Made by a program: the position numbers and the translations under genes. From Styela clava (lineage: Eukaryota; Chordata; Ascidiacea; Stolidobranchia; Styelidae): DNA of 64,000 nt. Shown here one piece after another: positions 39,306 to 51,868 of the stretch. A model generated the notes under the pieces. It was not told the origin of the DNA and did no database searches. It was given only the letters and a program-made list of their open reading frames with translations. How positions within the stretch are numbered: the first letter of the stretch is position 1; each line of letters starts with the position of its first letter. The stretch spans positions 6,718,151 through 6,782,150 of the forward strand of contig NC_135257.1 in assembly GCF_964204865.1 (NCBI RefSeq), in the 5' to 3' direction.

Positions 39306-39307
39306 AG
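39306..39307 (+). promoter_or_regulatory. Splice acceptor 2 nt before the astacin gene 2 start codon
   Basis: ACAACAATTTCAG is followed by TA and then ATGG. An acceptor this close to the start suggests a trans-spliced leader site or a 5-prime UTR intron. Confidence 0.45.
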
Positions 39308-39309
39308 TA

Positions 39310-42300
39310 ATGGATATAGTCGAATCGCGAGAAGATCTTCAGACAAAATTTGGTAAGTTAACGGTATCGTTACCGTACGGTATGGCCGGTGGGCAGTTCA
39401 TGTTTCATTGTTTCGTCGTTCTGTACTGGTACCGTACGGCACCGTACTTTCAGTGTAATATGTACCGTACGACTGTATGTGCCGGTACTCAGATATGTAC
39501 TGTCTACTGGTCAAATGTTTGAATTTAGCCTAGCCTACTGTATGGGCAATTCTTTGATGCTAGGAATCTGTTGTTTGAATGAAACCGTTATGCACTTATG
39601 GTACTCACAAACGTACCGTAACGGTACCGTTCTGCAGTACTGGCAGACTGGAGCGAACTCACTCCAACCGCTGAACTTCCTAACAATAGGCTATAGCCCA
39701 GTCGCACACGGGTCAGTGCTGCAATTGCTCCTTCTATTAAGTCAATACGACCTTGTTTCTCTGATAACATAGATTGGATGAGTTCAAATAAAATATTTAC
39801 TGGCCCTGGTGCTACATTCGGAAATTTGGAATATTTTTCATTTATATGCTTATATTATGAGTTGAACGAATTATTGTAAGTAGAGAGTCCACCCCTACAC
39901 TAACTCACATTTTCAGCTGGCACTTTTGGTACCAGTATAATGACTTTCGAATCTTCCATATATTTTCCATATTTTTGCATTTTCACAGTATTTTTGTTAT
40001 TAATAATCATCTGTCTATACAACTGTACAAGAGATACATCCGTTTGGAGCCCGTTAGTCAAAACTCTCAAACTTTTCCTTATGTACGCCTATATACTTTG
40101 CCTCAAATACAATTTTTTCAATTTACATACAAAATATGTCAAAATATTTAATTACTGAATTTTCTAATTTATAAGGATCCACATCCCTAAAATGACCACG
40201 ACGGATTGATGCATTTATGAATTTAATAATATATCTATATGGACATTTTAAATTCTAATTTGTATGATGCTTCGTGCAAATCGAATATCCTTATTTGTCT
40301 AATCATTGAATCATCAATTTTATTTCTGCAGATCCACAAGCCAAAAAACGCTGGGTTGTTATTTTCATCTCAGCTTCAGCAATTATTTCTATTTGTGCTA
40401 TCATAACAGTGCTTGTTGTGGGTAAGATTTTCTTTGCAAGGATAAATAATCAGGTGTATAAAGTGCAAGTTATGACATTTCAATTTGGATATCGGCACCA
40501 TTTAATTGTATTTTTTATTCCACCTGCTGTCTGGTGTTATATGTGAAGCTATATCAAAATAGCTCTCAACAGTTGATGATGAACTACATTTATAGTTAAC
40601 CATTTTCATAATGCATACAGAGGCAGACATAAAAACAGTTCTATTTCTTCAAACTGGTTTTCAGTTCAAAATTCTTTCATGTTGTTTTACAGCAAAAACA
40701 GAAACTATAACTGTGTTGAAAGATTGCCATGTTGAATTCAAAGGTGATCCTGTTGGAATCAATGAATGCCTGAGTATGTTCACTGTTTGCTAGACGGGAT
40801 ACAATTTTAAAATGCAGTGATTAAAGTGTAGTGTTTCGTACAGATTATTCACTTTACAATTTAGACATGGTTTAGTATTGTCTGGGATACATTATAAGTT
40901 TTTATGAACCTTTATTCAATGATATCTGAAAATGTTTGCTTGAAAATGCGTCATATGTGATGATGCCTTTATAAATGTAGTATATCTCACCAGTGGGAGT
41001 TCCAGACTATATATTGTCAATTATGGTCAGAAAGTTTGTATCAAAAGGTATTCACAGATGGCCTATGATCAAGATGTACCGGTATATGTCCTTTACTTTT
41101 CTCCATGTTATTTGACAAATCAAGTTTTTTTCAATTTGGTTCACTGGAAAAAATTTATTAGTTTAACAAGACTATTGCAGCCATATGTCAAATACCCGAT
41201 ATGGTAACTCGATGAGCGATTGTGGCATGCCGTATGATTAAGTGTATATCGCCTTTCCTCTCCCCCAGCAATTGATATTGCATCCTTGTCTTGTAACTAG
41301 TATTATTAATATTATTTTTACCTATTCAGAGTCACATTGTAGATTTGATACCGAGGTTTGTTCATCTCCATGTCCATTTGGTTATGAGACAAATGACAGA
41401 GATTGTCAGATTAGTTGTGAATGCGCAAGCGAAGGTGTATTTGAAGGAGATATAAGATTTGATATGGATAGTCTTCCTACATTTTTAAAGGTGCAGTTCA
41501 AGAAAATATTGCAGAAGTAGTTTTATATTCAATCTTCCGAAGATATAATACCCCGCAATATGTATTCTTATGAAGTGATTCACATCTTTGCCCTGAACAA
41601 GGCTCTAGACAGGCAAGACTGGTTTGGAGGGAGATGCTACGTCTCTTGGAAAACCAGAAGCTTTCTGATGAATCACGAAGGCTATTCACTTTATTGTATT
41701 TTAGTCGGATTGATGGTATATAGTCTGATTAAAAGATCTGTAAACTTCGATGCCAGCAGGGTCCAAGAAGCTGATTCATCGCGCCATTATGTTGTCCTGT
41801 AACACAATAAATTCAAATTTTGCCTCTCATTTGCAGAGCTTCTAGAATCCGTGCATGTGATTTAGTCTGTCCAGTGTGTATAATTGTTCATTACAGGTTC
41901 AATTTTTTATAGCAATATTTCTAAATTTAAGATTGGATATTTTTCAGGACTATGGCTACGTTGAGGAGAATTTTGATTCAGGTAGAAGGAGGACTGAAGC
42001 AGTAGTTTCACTCTGGGGCATACAGTCTGAAGATGGTCGACATAATATTCCTTATACTATTAGTGAGAGGCTTTGTAAGTATTTTTTTTTTCCAGGATTA
42101 CTTTATTAGCCACATTAGATTACCTTGAGTTATTGCTGTTACTAAAATGTTTTTATGTTTAAACTTGTGTCCTATAATGCTTTATTTGTTACGGTATATG
42201 TCAAATGAATGACAGGTTTTCAGTTTTTGAGGAACTGATCGTTTTTGGACAATTTCAAAATCTAAAATAAAATTTTTAGGTGTGTTCTGAACTCGAGATT

Positions 42301-45300
42301 CCTGGAAGTTCATGGTTCTAGCTAGGTGTTCGTGCCATAATCTAGCAAATAATAGGGTGAAGAACTTGGGATAACTCATTCTTGACTTTTATTGTCATAT
42401 TTAATCCTTGTTGTGCCCTACAATCTGAAAGATTTTTCCAGCTTTATATCTGTTTGGCAAGAGTCAGTCAAAAAGAATACGTTATTATTAATGAGGACCA
42501 GATAATTGCTGTCTTTTCATATGTAACATGGTAAAGCCTTCTATTTTAGCAAGCAAAGCTCGATCTGCTATTGAATCATCAGCTAAAAATTTATCATCGA
42601 TAACCTGTGTAGATTTTGTTCCCCGAAAATCAGAAGAACAACACATTCGATTCGTTTCCAAGGTTGGATGTTGGTATGTTTTATGAATAAACTTGTACTT
42701 ATTTGTTGAAGCTGTTTCATGATTTCGACTGCTCTACTCAATTCTACTATCGTCAATATGTGATAATATATTAGATTCTGCTAGAAAGGTATATATATAT
42801 ACAAGCAAACTGTAGCACAGTTTTCAAGAATACATGGTGAACAAAAAACAATAATAATCTTCTTCATATATAAGATGGTAATGTAGCCAGACAAATTTTT
42901 TTTATAATGGGATGATAAAATTTGAGGATATTGTTCGTGCCATATCATGACAATTTTTTCCAATGTGTATTTGCTAGAAACAATCATTTTAATATTTGGA
43001 TACAGTACTTAAACATGCTTTTAGGTCTGGTATTGGAAAGAGTGGAGCAACTCACGATATATCAATAGGTGTTGGATGTGAAAATGAAGCTTCCGTCTCA
43101 CATGAGCTAATTCATGTACTTGGTTTCCATCATGAACAATCTAGACCAGATAGAGATGGCTATGTTGATATTTTGTATGAAAATATAAAACCAGGTGATA
43201 TAAATTCATTATTAAGAATCAGTAGGGAATTTAATTCTACGCAAGGTTGAGTGTAGTTCTTAATTTTTGAAATATCTGTTTAAAAGGATAAGGAGACGAA
43301 CCAAATCAAAATAAATATATCATGCAAAAAATGTTGATTTTTGTACAGTTCATTCACACGACATGTACAAGATTAGTTAGCGAATTGGTTGCATTTAAAT
43401 TGTCATATTGGAACTTTTGAATTGAATTGTGAAGGAAACACTTCTTTTACTGTACAATTAGGCTTGTATCATATTAACGATTAAAACTAAAAATTTATAG
43501 CTATCTTTCGAGTAATTACCATGACCACGAAAGTGCAAAATTGACAGTATGGCTTTCGCAAAGCAGAAGGATAAGGACCAGGTTAAGACTAATATCAGAG
43601 AGATTGGATCAGAATACCAATCCTTAACTTTATTTTTTTTAAAGCCTTCCAAAGTGCCTTTGCCAAGAGGGTTAAAAGAAGTCCAACTGATTTTGATGCT
43701 GAATATGATACAACTTCTATTATTCATTTCTCTGGACGATACTTTAGCAAAAATGGTCAACCCACTATTATGGATCGCTCAAATAATGAACCAGTACAAG
43801 TTGAGAAAAAATATCTCAGTCATCAAGATATTTACAGAGTTAATATTCTATTTAAGTGCTTGCCTGAAAAGCCTGTTGGTAAGTTGATCAAATCAATCCA
43901 CATCTTTGGTAACTGGCCAATTTGCTCAATTGCGAATTTAAGGATTGATCTTCTTAGGCATGTTTTCTCATGTCGGAGATCTAGTGGTAAGTCGCAGTGA
44001 GCCAGATTGTGAATTAATTTATTGTAATAATTTTGGGTAAGTGAACATGTACCACTTCCTCTTGGCAAATTCTTCCATCTTATATTCTGTACGTTTCAAA
44101 CCTTATCTGAGGTTTTGTTTGCTCTCCTGATTTCATAATCAGTTTTTATCAATCATTAGCCAGTTATTTGTTTAGGCTAGGTTCAGGCTGTTGATAGGTG
44201 TTAGATGCTTCCAGTCACTTCTTTCTTCCTGTTTTTTTATTGGCGATTGCTGCTATTTGTTATCTAAACTCATGCATGTTAGCTGACCTTACATTTATAT
44301 TGCCTTATATTCTTGTATTTTTTACTGTATTCTATGCTTGAAAACAGCCAAGCCCAAAAGATAAAGAGTTTTGATGACTTTCATCTGTCTTGCAAACTAA
44401 CCTAAACAAAATGGCATTATCCGAACTGTGGAACTTTTATATTCAATATATTGTATATTTACGTGTTAGTCTTAATGCTATTTTGTTAAATTGAAATCTC
44501 TCTCTCCTCTAATCCAAAGTGTTTGGAATTGGACAAGCTTTTTTTAAGTGTAGGATTTTTACTTTGACAAAGATACAGAACCTTTTCAGTTAAATATTGG
44601 TTTGTATTATTTCATTCATTCATTCATTTATAAAGCTGACCTCTGTGTATAGGCCTACTACCTTAATTTGAATAGAAGAAAATAAAATGTTGCTGTTTCA
44701 ATTTAATGTATTACAGAAACTCACACAATCAGAGATTTTGAATTATAAATGCTTACTAAACTATTATAACAAAGCTTTTCTTAATTATCAAACTGTTGTA
44801 AAAAACTCAAAATATACTTTTAAAATTATTCAAATATCTATATTCATGTGGTTTGCAGTAGAGTGGACAGAGTGGGGTAATTGGAGTGCTTGCGATAAGA
44901 CATGTGGAGAAGGAGAGAAGTCAAGATTTCGAGTTTGTAAAGATGCAAAGGAAGAAATTGTAGAAGGATGTGAAGGTATGAGCTCTTGTAGATTAACCAC
45001 TTCTATACCTTTTTGTTTCAAAATTCGTAATATGCTAACTGCCGAGATGTGATATTTCTAAACTACCTGTCAAAGTGATGATCTGTACTGAAAACACAAA
45101 ATGCAATAACGTAATCCAATGCTCATTAACAATTACTTAATGTTTGTATTATGTTGTAAAATAAAATTCTGTGGTATTTCATCTGTAAATCTCGAATCAT
45201 TGCAAAAGTTTTAGATAGCTATTCCGTGTAAAATATTCTGAATTATTCGCAGGTTGTGTGACATGAATATATTGTTTTGTTCTAGGTGAAAAATCTGAAA

Positions 45301-48300
45301 GAATTGATTGTGAAAATGAAGCTTGTCCAGGAGAATGGAGCGACTGGAGTGAATTTGGTGATTGTTCTAAGGAGTGCGATGGTGGTTTACAATGGAGGTA
45401 TGCATTAAAACATAAAACAAATAATATTACCATTGCAGAAAACTTCGCTTGTTTGTCAGGTATATATGAGATACTTCACTTAATTAAAACAATGTGATTG
45501 ATGGAAAGGTGGTACATTTTATGATTGTATTTTGGCATTAAAATAGATTTAATTATCAGTTTTATTCTATCAAGCAATATTGTCAATTTTTTTTCTACGA
45601 CTTGCATTCAAGTACTACCAATATGTGACATGTAAATGTTGTTTATTAAGGAATCGCACTTGTAATTTGCCAGATATGTGTGAAGGAAAGGATTCTGAAG
45701 GTTCTGATTGCAATACTCAAGCTTGTGGAGGTACTTTCTACTTTACTGAACATACAGAATGTGTCTACTGTAAAATTAAAATCTCTGTAGAACTAAACAA
45801 CAAATTCCTGCTTGTTGGTCTGTAATTTCATGCCATTTTTAATCTCAATTTGTGGGAAAAGATTGAATTTCTTAGGGCTTTTTATACATTGAAACATTTT
45901 CATTCTGCTTTTCATGCCACTTCCATTCATATGTGATCATTTTTGTTTATCATATTCTCAGCTGATGCTAACTGGCAACAATGGTCGTCCTGGAGTGAAT
46001 GTGATAAGACTTGTGGAAGTGGTAACATGGTAAGTTGTAGGAATCTTTTACCGTTAACAGAGAGGTTTGATAGAACAAACAAATAATTCATTCAAAACAA
46101 ATTAAAAATCTCAATTTTTGAAAATTTATCTGATTAAATTAATGTTTTTTTTTGTGAGATAACAGGTATTTTTTTTTTATATAAGACAAGAAGACGTCAG
46201 TGTCTCGGTTTTAAAAATGAAATGTCCATTAAATGCGAAGGTAGTGAAGGTAAACCGGTTATTGAAGATAAACAATTATGTAATACAAAAGATTGTGAGC
46301 CAAAAGAACCAGAGGGCGATGGTTGGGATGAATGGGGCCTTTGGTCAAGCTGTTCTCAAACTTGTGAAGGAAACAAAAGCAGGTGAGTTCATACATTATA
46401 TTTATTGATTCTGATGAATACCGTATATTTTGGCGAATAAGTTTAACCTGCAAATAAGACGAGCCTTGTTTAAATTCAATATTTCGCTGTGAAAAGATGT
46501 CTACATCTCAGGAAAGAAAGTGTTATGAATGAAGACTAAAAGTGGTTGAGCTAGCCTTGCAAACCTCAAATATGAATGCCGCTCGCCAACACTATGTGAA
46601 CAAAAAACTAGTCAGTGATTGGAAGTGTCGGTAAGCAGAATGTGTGCATGCTCAAAGAAATGCCAAGTAAAAGTAACCAGAACATTTCACCGAAATGGTC
46701 AAAACTTGATGAATGTGCAGTTGAATGGGTGAACGTAAATCGACAGGAAGGCCTGGCTGTCACTAGTGCACAGGTGAGTCTTTTTGCACTAAACTGGGCT
46801 AGTCAAAATGAAGAAAATTCAATAGACCTCAAAGCAACTAACAGCTGGTGTTCCTGCTTCATGAATCGACATGGCTTTGTACTTCGAAAAAAAAAACGAA
46901 AATTGTGCAGAAACTGCCGCGGGACAGGGATTGTAAAATCACATCGTTCTAGAAATATATCATTCGTCATCACCAAAAACATGAATGTTTGCTACAAACG
47001 ATTAAGAAGATGGACGATTTTTCTATATGGTTGAAAACAAAATGATACATAAAGCTAGTGATAAAACCGTTTGGATTAAGACAACAGGCTATGATGAACA
47101 ACGTTTTAAGGCAGTCTTATCATGCCTTGCTGATGGGACGAAATTGCTGCCTATGGTAATTTTTAAGAGAAAAACATTCTCTAATGAACAAAACATTCCG
47201 AAATGTGTGACAGTCCATGTACAAGAAAACATATGGATGGATGACAAGAATTGCATTGAATGGATCAATGAAGTGTGCGCATCGTCCCAGTGGACTGCCA
47301 AAATCAAGACCATTGCTCCTTAAAAATGATCCTTATGGTGACCATGTTTCTGTCAAAGATTGGAGTCGATTGTCCGAAGATGGTGATGATGACTTTTATG
47401 GATTTTAAACGTATTAATTTAAAGTGTCTATTGTTTAATTTCGTTTTAATTTAATGGTTGTTTAATTTCGTTAATAGGATTTTATTTACATAAGTCTGCT
47501 GCTAGTGATAAATTGAAGGTATGATTTTGAGACCCCCGGATCAGGGATGGGAAATTTAGAGGATTCAAAATCAGGCCGAAAACTTGGGTCTAGGTTAGCA
47601 ACTTATTCGGGTGGAAATATGGTATTTTGATATCAAAGTTTATCTGATAATGGTTAAAGAAACAACTGGAATTTAAATTTGATTTTTGATAAAAACTTCA
47701 GTTGACTAATATACTTTAAATGTAACATTGTTGTTCTGTATATTGATTCATTTTCAGAGAAAGAAGATGTAAAGTGGAAAAATGTCAAGGAAATTCTACT
47801 GAGATAACAGATTGTAATACAGAAAAATGTGAAAGTAATTCATACTTTTTTTAAATTGAAATTCGGAAAATATTAATTAATAACTAAGATTTTATATTAA
47901 GATTTAAAACTTAATAATATGCTCATTTATAATGTTCATAGAAAATATTGCTTTGTATGTCACAACTATTAAAATAGTTTATTTTCTGCTTTCAATGTTC
48001 TATTTCTTAACAGAGCCTCAATGACTTTTCTCATCATTATTTACTAGATTAAAAATTGGTATATGTTATGGTTGTGGGAATAATTTCTCGTGTTCCGAAA
48101 TGATTCTTTCCATGCTCATCATTTGTTCCAACTCTTATTTACTGTCATGTTTCAGATATGTGATAATAGCAGTTTTATGTAAAATATGTATTTTGCAGAA
48201 GATCTTTTTTCTGAAAAATCTAAAAAAACAAATGCGTTATGTAAGCAATCATCTTTATGGAATCTTGCTGATTTTAATGGAGATGAAAAAGCAGATGCAT

Positions 48301-50249
48301 TGTGTAAAAATCAGGATGGGAAATTGTAAGTTATTCTTTTTCAAAACTAAAGCACTTTAACCACTGTTTTATTGAGTTCGATTCCATCGAGTTGTGACTG
48401 TCCTCTTGTTTGAGAATCTCTTGCATGAAACAAATAATTTGTTTCTGTATTTGTAATAGTCACAATAGGGCAAATGCTGACACTATTTTTGATTTTGTAC
48501 ACTGCTTATCATTTAGACTATGGGAAAAGCCTAATGGTCAGTGCATGTGAAATTTATGTTTCATTATTGAGATTTACATTCATTGAGATTTACACCTGCT
48601 AAATCATAGTGAAGTAGGGTAGGCTTTGCTGAGCCATATCATTTAAGACTTTCGGAGGGGTGTTAAACTCCCAATGAAATATCTCAAATACAAAAATTAT
48701 ATGCACACTTCATTAGATAATAAGCCATTGCCTCTCTTTCTTATCTGGTAAGGGGTATCACATACTTGTCATCTCTCAATTGTCCCACACTTTTCCTATT
48801 TGTCTCACGCTTGCCTCACTTTTCCTAATTGCATGAATCTCACAAATAAATACCTATCCTAAATGATTATATATACTCCAACCCAGATCATAGCATGAAC
48901 TCCGCTACACATGCTACTGAAGCATTGACCACAAATATTTGCTGAATAATGGGGAAAATGTAGCGAAGTGGGGCAAGTGTGCTAAAATAGGACAAGTGGA
49001 ACATGACACTTTTGAGACACCGTATTGGTGGGGTCGAGGATGTTCCATACATGCAAGCATTGTAGCCAGCAATGTGTTATTTTTTGATGATTGATTATTG
49101 AACACAATTTAACACAGTAAATTAAGTCATGGTGAGGGAACAAATAGTTTCAGTTCTGTCAGTTGGCAAGGAGCTCTAGCAGGATGTTCAAAAGGATTAA
49201 GATATACAGGAGATTTTAATGGTGATGGGAAGTTTGATTTACTTTGCAAAGATATCACAAAGAGGTGAGACCATGATTATAACTAAACGTGCATGAATCT
49301 TATGAATCTGGCAAATGATTTGGCTTAGGAATAGAAAAGTTATTACGAAATCTTGGATGAGTGTTGACTTATAGCCTATGGGTATTGGATCAGGTAACAA
49401 ATTAATAGTTTCAAAGCCTTGTATGCTCAAATCCAACAGTGCTTATATGAACCACTCTGCGAAGGTGAAGACACCAATCCTCTTGCACAAGATTTAAACT
49501 TACAGGCCATGGCCAATTCTTATTACAGCTAGCTAGGGCATTGCCAAGAAAGTGTGATATATATGTAAGATATTCTCCAAGTCAAAGGGTTGTCCAAATG
49601 CAAAATGTTGTGTGACGACTTGCAGTAATACCTTGAAATTGTGTATTAATTATTGTGTTAACATAATACAACCAAACTGACATGATTAAAGTCTGTAGTT
49701 GTAAATGTATATTAATCTAGAGCTGGAGCTCTTATCCTGTATTCATTCTACCTTTTTCCACTTTTACTGTAAAATGTACCACTACTAAATCTTTTTTTCT
49801 TGTGAAAATATAATGATCTGTGGCGCCGGGCTCCCCGGTAACCCTATTATGCTACAAGCAATTAAAATCTCATAAGTTCCCACAGTTGGGATCATACTGA
49901 AATAGAACAAGTAGTTGGCTATTTATGTGGTAGTAGGAAGAAGTGTGAATTTATTGCTTTCAAAATTGACCCAAGGCAAGCCAAACTAGGTTGAGGTTGA
50001 GAATAGGTTGAGAATCCCTGATCTAGCAATTCAAAGTTAAAACTTACTGTTATTTCAAGGCGTCTGAGTATCAAGTTTGCAACAACAGAAGGAAAATTCA
50101 ATGACATAGCTACAGATGCAGGAAATTTCTGTGCAGATGAAGACAAAATTCTATTATTAGTTGATTCAAATGGAGACGGAAAAACAGATTTAGCTTGTGA
50201 TGAGAAACAAAAGGATGTTATTATAAGATTAAACACTTATGAACCATGA
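39310..50249 (+). CDS. Astacin gene 2: type II transmembrane astacin with antistasin-like prodomain, four TSP1 repeats and C-terminal VCBS/FG-GAP-like repeats
   Basis: Seventeen exons: 39310-39352, 40332-40421, 40693-40773, 41330-41490, 41948-42074, 42550-42673, 43025-43194, 43645-43878, 44859-44975, 45286-45397, 45651-45730, 45962-46029, 46186-46382, 47758-47834, 48199-48325, 49118-49264, 50060-50249. They join in phase to 714 residues. Order: cytosolic tail 1-21 ending KKR; membrane helix 22-44; antistasin-like cysteines 75-103; FEGDI latency motif (Asp112); astacin domain about 160-337 with His235, Glu236, His239, His245; four TSP1 repeats 344-560; three repeats DFNGDEKAD, DFNGDGKFD and DSNGDGKTD of the VCBS/FG-GAP calcium-binding type in 561-714. 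The Met-turn reads SIIHFS: methionine is Ile292 and the zinc-ligand tyrosine is Phe294. Intron 13 contains a pogo-like transposon. AATAAA follows the stop by 8 bases. Confidence 0.93.
46421..47622 (+). mobile_element. Pogo/Tigger-like DNA transposon, decayed, in intron 13 of astacin gene 2
   Basis: Ends are CCGTATATTTTGGCGAATAAG and, on the other strand, CCATATTTCCACCCGAATAAG, with TA on both sides (46419-46420, 47623-47624). Inside are broken pieces of a pogo-type transposase in the plus orientation: QTSNMNAARQHYVNKKLVSDWK (helix-turn-helix region, about 46547-46620), a CENPB-like part near 46690-46910 (KWSKLDECAVEW, ATNSWCSCFMNRHGF) and the start of the DDE domain near 47060-47310 (TTGYDEQRFKAVLSCLADGTKLLP). 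Frame breaks separate them and much of the DDE domain is missing, so it is inactive. Confidence 0.85.
46615..47408 (+). pseudogene. Pogo-type transposase remnant
   Basis: Three open segments in different frames (46615-47034, 47027-47323, 47217-47408) carry consecutive parts of a CENPB/DDE transposase. Frameshifts and an internal loss between the DNA-binding part and the catalytic part show decay. It lies wholly within the element at 46421-47622 and has no link to the host protease. Confidence 0.8.
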
Positions 50250-50256
50250 TGTGACT

Positions 50257-50262
50257 AATAAA
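50257..50262 (+). terminator. Candidate poly(A) signal of astacin gene 2
   Basis: AATAAA begins 8 bases after the stop codon TGA at 50247-50249, implying a very short 3-prime UTR if used. Confidence 0.45.
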
Positions 50263-51868
50263 CAGATATTCTAATTCAATTCGCACTTATATAGTTTTTG
50301 TTTATCGAAGTGGTGATTCTCGAGCAGTAAGTATCATGGTTAAGGCGAGAATCCAGGCACAACGCAGTTTTGACATGAAATATTTTGAACTACGCCATGG
50401 TAGAAAAAAGAAAGTTGCTGAAACTTTAAACGACATTGACTTCAATTAAAGCAATGAATTACTTTGTTGATTAATTTGATTTTGAATTAATTTCATTTCG
50501 CATTAAAAAAGTGAATAACTTACTTCAAAGATAATTTCAACGTTTATTAATTCATTTTGATTTAATCATTCTTGCATCAGTTTCAAAGGAAGTACCGGTA
50601 GTTATCTGTGACTTGGTCATATTCGATGATGTGTGTATTATTAACATGTGAGGGTATTTCACAATCATTTGTAGTTGTGTTCCTGCTATTCTGTCTATAT
50701 ATTTAATTTAATATTTCCACCTAGTTCAGTTAAATCACTTTAGTTCTTCAGTATTGCATCGTCAAGCTGTTTTATAGGATTTATGCTAGAGGTATATTAA
50801 AGTATAGCTTATATTATAACAGCTGTCATAGTGCTTTATTTCAAAAAGTTGAGAGGAACAGTTGGTTCGTAATTTTGTCTGAGAGTAGAAATAAAGGCAG
50901 CGCTAGTCAACAAAATTCATTGATATGTCTTGAAATATGTTATTTAAAAATTCATTTTTTAAATTTAGATTTTATTGTCTAGAAATTTTATATTATGATA
51001 AATTTGTTTCACAATATCAATTGCTATCAAAATTCAATGTATCAATGTACTGATTTTTTTTATTTGCCAATTTTATTGCTCAGTCCGTTGAATAGTCTAT
51101 GATTTGACCATTTTCAGCTGTATTTTATTTTGTTTTTCTACTTTTAGTCAATTTATTATTAGGGCACTACATAGAAAATTTGTCTTCGTTATGAAACGGA
51201 TTATAATTTCTTGATATTGAAAAACGAATACACAGAGTTTTGAAAATCAAAGAAATGATTTGAGTCGCTATGGAGTGTTCATATCAATATATGGCTTCCT
51301 GAGGTGCCATGGTAAGACATTTCTTCAAATCAAATTTTTGCCTAAATTCTCCTCATTGAGTCATAGCAAATTCAATTTTTTATACTCTGTAATTGCTCTA
51401 CTAACCGAGGTTAGAATTAGAACCTATAATCAAAATATAGTTATCATCATGTTTTTCCTCAAGGAGATATACAGGTTGTGCAACATAGTGAATATCGAGT
51501 AAATATTCAGGTGGCAAGACTATAAGGTGAAAAAAAAAAAATTCCCTATAAATGTAGTAAATCCTGTGTAGATATTCAGGTTGCAAGACTATTCAAGGTT
51601 GAAAATTTTCCTATAATATGTAAATATTTTACAGTTCATTGTCGTATTTATGAATGAACAAATATCAATTTGGTACAGTTTCGTTTGCTATATCTTGATA
51701 TATTATTCATGAGATTTCTAACCTAAAAGCTTAATGAAATAACGTTGTCTATAATGTCTTTCAGACCATACTTAAGGGAGCAAGCTACTAGTATATATTC
51801 TATAACCCAGTTTCAAGCATATATTATTAAATTATTCTACAAAGAAACAATCGTGAATATTAGAGACA
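50263..51868. other. Intergenic DNA between astacin genes 2 and 3
   Basis: AT-rich, no coding segment recognised. It contains ACCGGTAGTTATCTGTGA (about 50594), a string repeated with small change inside gene 3 intron 1 near 52472, and should hold the gene 3 promoter. Confidence 0.45.

Noticed and set aside
39389-39772. 127-codon frame after astacin gene 2 exon 1
   Set aside because: It is intron sequence made of repeated GTACCGTAC strings; the exon 1 donor at 39353 and phase with the membrane exon are clear.
49919-50236. Minus-strand open frame of 105 codons
   Set aside because: It is the reverse of the last coding exon of astacin gene 2, which has clear calcium-repeat motifs and fits the splice phase.
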